This document shows, piece by piece, positions 14,889 to 18,745 of a stretch of DNA of 18,745 nt. The notes below the pieces were generated by a model that made no database searches, was not told where the DNA came from, and saw nothing but the letters and a program-made list of their open reading frames with translations. The DNA is from Acidobacteriota bacterium (GTDB lineage Bacteria > Acidobacteriota > UBA6911 > RPQK01 > JADFOI01). The DNA is taken from the NCBI GenBank assembly GCA_030624355.1, contig JAUXKG010000008.1, positions 1-18,745 on the forward strand, in the 5' to 3' direction. The first letter of the stretch is position 1; the number at the start of each line of letters is the position of its first letter. The position numbers and the translations under genes were made by a program.

Positions 14889-16511
14889 CTATTTCCCCTG
14901 CCCTGCCGGCGAAAGGTCGAAGCTCTCAGTGACCACCGCTACCTGATCTCCAATCTCATCGTGTACCTCAACTTCAACCTTGTAGCTTCCGGGAGCCAGC
15001 GACTCAGTCGGGAGCGACTGGATGAGAACCACCCGCTGTCCCGAATAGAACTGAATCGAATCCCCTGTTTTATCAATAACTTCGAGCACACCGTTCGAAT
15101 CGTCGATGATTTTGTAAATCACCCTCAAGGACGGAGCAAGGGTGGTCTGATCCGAGCCGGCATTGTAAATCTGAAAATAGGCGCCCAGGGATTGCCCCAC
15201 CGGGAAAGTCCGGCCGGGACGAGGCTGGACCCAGACATCACCCAGAACAAACATCTGGTCCTCTGCTGGGATAGTACCCAGTTCACGAATGGAATCAGAC
15301 AGGATCAGAGAACTGACCGACAGCTTCTCCTGGCTGTAGGCGGGAGGAATAATGGCGAAGCGCCCGGTACCCAGGTTCCCGGTGTTGAGGTCCTTCACCA
15401 CTAGGTCCACCTTGTAGCGCATTCTCTTGTCCAACAGGATGATCTTTTGGTAGAGCGAGTGACCCGTCGATCGCAGTTCAAACTCTTCAGCCGGGTAAGA
15501 GGTCGTAATATCGTCTTCAAATTCCCGTACAACCCGATTGGCAATGCTGGTAACCATTCCGTAAACAGCCAGTCTGGCAACCCGAAGCCCCTGCTCTTGG
15601 GTGAATGTCAGGTTCTTGTTCTCAAACTCCAGCGTAATGGGGACCAATAACTGCTGATCATTGAGCCGAAAGGAATCCTGACGGCTCTTGAAGGAAAGAT
15701 TGTCATAGCCGACCTTGACGTTCACAATCTCCTTGAGATCACGATACTTGATCGGCTTTGGAGCCTGGATCCGAATATAGGTCTCATAGCGATCAAAGGG
15801 ATTGTCTTTGGCCCGGCCTCCCCTGAAGGGATCGGTCTTGGCGATACCCGGAGAGAAGAAAGGTCTATCGTGCTTGGACGTCAACCCCAGTTCCTCAGAC
15901 CAGGTCAATCCGGATCCCGGAACCAGCAGCAGCGCATCCTTCTCTTCGGAACTGATGGCCAGGCGATACTCCCCGCTCCTGGTGGGATCCACAAATTCCA
16001 CTTCTACATCGGTACCAATGCCTTCAAGGTAGCGGTAGCGCCAGACCTCGAACGGATAGGTTGAGGTGCTGCCCCCCCCCTCATGGGCAGGTCGGCTGTA
16101 AAGACCTCCAGTTGGGTTCGATTCAACGCCGTCCGGGGGACCATTAACGATATAAACGCGTCCCCGATCCATCATCCACCCGGGCAATCCGCTCGTGAAG
16201 TGGTCATTGGAGTAGGCGATTCGTCTATAGTGCTCTTCCTTGTATTCGTTGGCTGAGGTGGTCAAATCCGGATCACGCCGATACCAGAACTGCTCGATAA
16301 ACTGCTGCTTCTCGTCGTCCGTGTTCAACGCTTTGAAGACCTTTTCCTCCTCCTCCGTGATGATATACACCACGTCTTCCTCCAACCATTTCTTGTAGTA
16401 GTCCTTCTGTTCTTCCCGCCACTTATGCTTGGATTGCCCCTGTCCAACAGTCCAGAAGAGCGTCAGAACAGTTACTAGGGCAAAAACAGTCCTCAATCTC
16501 ACAACCATCAC
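14889..16511 (-). CDS. GWxTD-domain secreted protein
   Basis: This 540-residue protein has an N-terminal signal peptide (about residues 5-26, hydrophobic core TVFALVTVLTLFWTV), so it is probably exported. It then has the GWxTD domain: FIEQFWYRRDPD, the name-giving motif as GWMMDRGRVYIVNGPPD (111-127, Met instead of Thr), PFEVWRYRYLEGIG, and FVDPTRSGEYRLAI. The C-terminal 150 residues look like beta-rich Ig-like repeats. Function is unknown; the family is typical of Acidobacteriota and is the best taxonomic pointer here. Starts at GTG 16511, ATG 16508 or GTG 16502 are all possible; the last has the best spacing from GAGG. A run of nine G (plus-strand C at 16072-16080) lies in the coding sequence. 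The stop is TAG. It converges on ask with only 6 nt between the ends. Confidence 0.9.
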   Translation of the reverse strand: MMVVRLRTVFALVTVLTLFWTVGQGQSKHKWREEQKDYYKKWLEEDVVYIITEEEEKVFKALNTDDEKQQFIEQFWYRRDPDLTTSANEYKEEHYRRIAYSNDHFTSGLPGWMMDRGRVYIVNGPPDGVESNPTGGLYSRPAHEGGGSTSTYPFEVWRYRYLEGIGTDVEVEFVDPTRSGEYRLAISSEEKDALLLVPGSGLTWSEELGLTSKHDRPFFSPGIAKTDPFRGGRAKDNPFDRYETYIRIQAPKPIKYRDLKEIVNVKVGYDNLSFKSRQDSFRLNDQQLLVPITLEFENKNLTFTQEQGLRVARLAVYGMVTSIANRVVREFEDDITTSYPAEEFELRSTGHSLYQKIILLDKRMRYKVDLVVKDLNTGNLGTGRFAIIPPAYSQEKLSVSSLILSDSIRELGTIPAEDQMFVLGDVWVQPRPGRTFPVGQSLGAYFQIYNAGSDQTTLAPSLRVIYKIIDDSNGVLEVIDKTGDSIQFYSGQRVVLIQSLPTESLAPGSYKVEVEVHDEIGDQVAVVTESFDLSPAGQGK

Positions 16512-16545
16512 CTCGAAAAGCAGGGGAAGATCCTCTGCGTTTCTA

Positions 16546-16551
16546 ATTATA
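16546..16551 (-). promoter_or_regulatory. -10 element upstream of the GWxTD gene
   Basis: A perfect TATAAT lies on the minus strand about 35 nt before the GTG at 16511. No good -35 hexamer is visible at 16-18 nt spacing, so the promoter is only partly supported. Confidence 0.45.
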
Positions 16552-16607
16552 AAACAAGACTGGGAGTCCTGCCCTCTTGCCGGTCCTTTTTGATTGTCGA
16601 AATAATT

Positions 16608-16637
16608 TTGAGTCCTGGTATCCTTATCAGGTAGGAT
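16608..16637 (+). promoter_or_regulatory. weak candidate promoter for hom
   Basis: TTGAGT (16608-16613) and TAGGAT (16632-16637) are spaced by 18 nt, about 23 nt before the hom start. Both hexamers match consensus at 4 of 6 positions, so this is a candidate only. The divergent gap (16512-16660) carries no riboswitch that I recognise. Confidence 0.3.
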
Positions 16638-16660
16638 TCCCGTTTTGGAGATGACTTAAG

Positions 16661-18013
16661 ATGGTGCCCAACACTGACAATCGCTCGCTTCCTCAGGTTC
16701 GAGTAGCCCTGGCCGGCTTTGGCACGGTAGGCAGAGAAGTAGTGCGCCTTCTTCAGGAGGAGGAAAGTCGCTATCGAGAACAATTGGGCATCGATTTATG
16801 CCTGGTTACGATTCTGGACAGAAGCTACCAAAAAAAAGACACCTCCGGAATCCCCTCGGAAGTTCGGCTTACCGACTCGGTGAGTGAGTTTCTTCAGGCT
16901 CCTTCGGACATGATTGTGGAGCTGCTTGGGGGATCGGATCCGGCCGACCAGATCATTCGAACCGGTCTGGAGCAGCAAAAGGCCGTAGTAACAGCCAACA
17001 AGCTTCTCATGGCCCAGTCGGGAAAGGAATATCTGGCGCTCGCCAATCAGAATGACTCCTATCTAGGCTTCGAGGCCTCGGTTGCCGGCGCCATACCCAT
17101 CATCCGTGTGTTGCGCCGCTCGTTGTTCTCGGACCGAATCGTGGGAGTGCGGGGCATCTTGAACGGGACCTGCAATTTCATTCTGTCGGAAATGGGCGAC
17201 AACGGCCTTGAATATGAGGAGGCCCTTTCGCAAGCTCAGTCGCTGGGATATGCAGAGGCTGATCCTACTCTGGATGTCTCCGGTGCCGACACCACCGACA
17301 AACTGGCCATCCTGAGTGCCATTGCTTTCAAGGCCGTGGTTTCCCCCCAACAGATCGCAACACGAGGCGTCACAGAGATCAAACCAGTTGACTTGCTGTA
17401 TGCCCAAAAACTGGATTCGACCATCAAGCTGCTGGGAGTAGCTGTGAAGGCCAGTGATCATCTTTGCCTGCGGGTTAGCCCCTTCTTGGTCAGCAATCGG
17501 CTTCCCCTGTCGAACGTCTCTGGGGTACTGAACGCCGTGGAAATCACCGGAAGCTCAGCAGGTTCGGTGGTGCTCAGCGGAAGAGGGGCGGGTGGAGCGC
17601 CTACCGCTGTGTCGGTCACCTCTGACATTCTGAATGCCGCCCTTTGGAAGACGGGTGCTAAACCCTCCGCCTCTCAAGCGACCAGTCACCACTCCTCCAC
17701 TGCCGGTGAAGAAGATTCGGGGTCCTCTGCTTCGAAACCTATCTCGGACAAGGACGAACGTTATCCCTTTTTTATCCGTTTCATCGTCAAGGACCGTCCC
17801 GGAATCATCGCTGAACTGGCCAACATCCTGGCGGAGCGAAAGATCAACATCGATTCGGTTCTGGAAGAGAGTTGTTCCGATTCTTCGAACCTCCCTTTTA
17901 TCATCACGGTGAAGCCGATTCTCTTCTCCACCGTTCAGGAAGCCGTGGGGCAGATGAAGGCTCTTGACTTCAACCAGATCCCTCCTCTGGTTCTTCCCAT
18001 GCTCCAGGAGTAA
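16661..18013 (+). CDS. hom: homoserine dehydrogenase
   Basis: This NAD(P)H-dependent enzyme reduces aspartate semialdehyde to homoserine, the branch point to threonine and methionine. The 450 residues start with an NAD(P)-binding Rossmann motif GFGTVG (19-24). TANK (K114), GILNGTCNFIL (165-175) and AEADPTLDVSGADTTDKLAIL (198-218, with K214) mark the catalytic domain. A Ser-rich, low-complexity linker (about 331-366) precedes a C-terminal ACT domain (about 368-445, with VKDRPGIIAELANILAE), which normally gives threonine feedback. The ATG has GGAG 10 nt upstream. It ends in TAA; reading on would run into the tRNA gene, so this TAA must be a real stop. No homoserine kinase gene is seen nearby. 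Confidence 0.96.
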   Translation: MVPNTDNRSLPQVRVALAGFGTVGREVVRLLQEEESRYREQLGIDLCLVTILDRSYQKKDTSGIPSEVRLTDSVSEFLQAPSDMIVELLGGSDPADQIIRTGLEQQKAVVTANKLLMAQSGKEYLALANQNDSYLGFEASVAGAIPIIRVLRRSLFSDRIVGVRGILNGTCNFILSEMGDNGLEYEEALSQAQSLGYAEADPTLDVSGADTTDKLAILSAIAFKAVVSPQQIATRGVTEIKPVDLLYAQKLDSTIKLLGVAVKASDHLCLRVSPFLVSNRLPLSNVSGVLNAVEITGSSAGSVVLSGRGAGGAPTAVSVTSDILNAALWKTGAKPSASQATSHHSSTAGEEDSGSSASKPISDKDERYPFFIRFIVKDRPGIIAELANILAERKINIDSVLEESCSDSSNLPFIITVKPILFSTVQEAVGQMKALDFNQIPPLVLPMLQE

Positions 18014-18022
18014 CTCCTTCCG

Positions 18023-18036
18023 AGGCCAGATGGCCT
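18023..18036 (+). terminator. short hairpin after hom, possible weak terminator
   Basis: AGGCC and GGCCT pair with a 4 nt loop, 10 nt after the hom stop codon. There is no T-run, so intrinsic termination is doubtful. Confidence 0.25.
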
Positions 18037-18080
18037 GATTCCCGCTGCCCGTCTGTGTCTCGCTTCGAGGATCAGGTCAA

Positions 18081-18110
18081 TTGATATGGTCGAGCATCAT
18101 CAGTTATCAT
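18081..18110 (+). promoter_or_regulatory. sigma-70-type promoter for tRNA-Met
   Basis: TTGATA (18081-18086) and TATCAT (18105-18110) are separated by 18 nt, and the tRNA begins 13 nt after the -10. The -10 hexamer and spacer length are the same as in the riboswitch promoter at 12076-12105. Confidence 0.7.
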
Positions 18111-18122
18111 CGGTTTCTTTGA

Positions 18123-18195
18123 GGCGGTGTAGCTCAGGGGTTAGAGCAAGCGGCTCATATCCGCTGTGTCGGGGGTTCGAATCCCTCCACCGCCA
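18123..18195 (+). tRNA. tRNA-Met (CAT), elongator type
   Basis: The 73 nt folds as a full cloverleaf. The 7 bp acceptor stem is GGCGGTG with CACCGCC. The D arm is GCTC with GAGC around an 8 nt loop. The anticodon stem AGCGG/CCGCT encloses CTCATAT (anticodon CAT), and the T arm is GGGGG-TTCGAAT-CCCTC (one G-T pair). The discriminator is A, and CCA is not encoded. The body resembles the elongator tRNA-Met of other bacteria (starting GGCGGTGTAGCTCAG) more than initiator Met or the CAU isoleucine tRNA. Confidence 0.95.
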
Positions 18196-18233
18196 GAACT
18201 TTCAGAAGACGTCATGGATGGCTGAAGAAAAAG

Positions 18234-18745
18234 ATGGATATCTCCTTTCGACCACGCCGCTTGCGTGAAAATCCTGTCCTGCGACGGATGGTGCAAGAGA
18301 CACGCCTGTCAGTAGACCAACTAATCTACCCGCTATTTGTGTGCGAGGGAGAGGGAGTCAAGGAGGAGATCTCCTCAATGCCCGGTCAGTTCCGTTTCTC
18401 CGTCGATACCCTGCTTGAGGAGCTGCAGCTGGTCCGCGAACTCTCTATACCAGCCGTCATGCTCTTTGGAATTCCCGACGATTCTCGAAAGGACCCCGCC
18501 GGAAGCGCCGCTTATGCCCAGGATGGAGTGATCTGCCGCACCTTGGAGATGGCCAAGAAAAACGTCTCTGACCTGCTTCTGATTGCCGATGTCTGTCTTT
18601 GTGAATACACAGACCACGGACACTGCGGATTAGTGAAAGAGAGCGCCGACGGTCGAATCATGATCCACAACGATGAGACCGTGGCCGCCTTGGCACGCAC
18701 CGCCCTGGTTTACGCTCAGGCGGGAGCCGACGTCGTAGCTCCCTC
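18234..18745 (+). CDS. hemB: delta-aminolevulinic acid dehydratase (porphobilinogen synthase), 3' end beyond the window
   Basis: HemB joins two 5-aminolevulinate molecules into porphobilinogen for heme and related tetrapyrroles. About 170 of the usual 320-340 residues are present, all in one open frame. Recognisable parts are RPRRLRENPVLRRMVQETRL near the start, LIYPLFVCEG, SMPGQFRFS, FGIPDDSRKDPAGS and DVCLCEYTDHGHCG, whose three cysteines are the zinc ligands of zinc-dependent HemB. The frame starts at ATG 18234, 38 nt after the tRNA, with only a weak purine-rich ribosome-binding site. It could be transcribed from the tRNA promoter. The catalytic lysines and the C-terminus are outside the window. 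Confidence 0.95.
   Translation, partial: MDISFRPRRLRENPVLRRMVQETRLSVDQLIYPLFVCEGEGVKEEISSMPGQFRFSVDTLLEELQLVRELSIPAVMLFGIPDDSRKDPAGSAAYAQDGVICRTLEMAKKNVSDLLLIADVCLCEYTDHGHCGLVKESADGRIMIHNDETVAALARTALVYAQAGADVVAP

Noticed and set aside
18086..18268. 60-codon open frame spanning the tRNA
   Set aside because: It runs through the tRNA-Met gene and is in frame with sequence after the hom stop; this is chance openness.
1..18745. CRISPR arrays, insertion sequences, attachment sites, phage or defence genes
   Set aside because: No regularly spaced repeats, transposase or integrase motifs or terminal inverted repeats were seen; gene content is housekeeping throughout.

Overview
The window looks like a chromosomal housekeeping segment from an uncultured bacterium, most likely an Acidobacteriota member. 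The pointers are a GWxTD-domain secreted protein of the type common in that phylum, a stand-alone heptose-1-phosphate adenylyltransferase (so a Gram-negative envelope with heptose-containing LPS), and the gene order tilS-ftsH-folP-cdaA-cdaR-glmM. Base composition is moderately GC-rich. I see no insertion sequence, prophage, CRISPR array or sign of recent transfer.

Layout. Positions 1-11803 are a leftward (minus-strand) block: tilS, ftsH, folP, cdaA, cdaR (YbbR), glmM, hldE-type adenylyltransferase, mfd, and perhaps the first codons of one more gene at the left edge. FolP, cdaA, cdaR and glmM are packed with 1-4 nt overlaps or a 1 nt gap, so c-di-AMP synthesis, its membrane regulator and the first committed peptidoglycan-precursor enzyme are translationally linked. 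A non-coding region (11804-12378) then carries a strong promoter, a canonical SAM-I riboswitch and an intrinsic terminator driving rightward thrC and ask (4 nt overlap). A convergent GWxTD gene and a divergent hom follow, so threonine synthase, aspartokinase and homoserine dehydrogenase lie within about 5.6 kb. At the right edge are an elongator tRNA-Met with its own promoter and the 5' part of hemB.

The most striking observation is that three otherwise intact genes, cdaA, tilS and thrC, are each interrupted by exactly one in-frame stop codon, and all three are TAA. None involves a frameshift: the reading frame continues perfectly across the stop, and the full-length product has the normal family length (about 267, 467 and 420 residues). 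In tilS and thrC the TAA falls where the families have a conserved tyrosine (AR-x-x-R[Y] in TilS, WR[Y]RELLP in threonine synthase), and each of the three follows an arginine codon. In thrC no usable ATG/GTG/TTG start occurs between the TAA and the PLP lysine codon, so re-initiation could not rescue the enzyme. Yet TAA also appears to terminate ftsH and hom. I therefore propose UAA read-through or context-dependent recoding, probably as tyrosine. Sequencing error, consensus error in a metagenome, or real nonsense mutations remain the competing explanations.

All other calls rest on motif recognition by eye. No database search, alignment or folding program was run.
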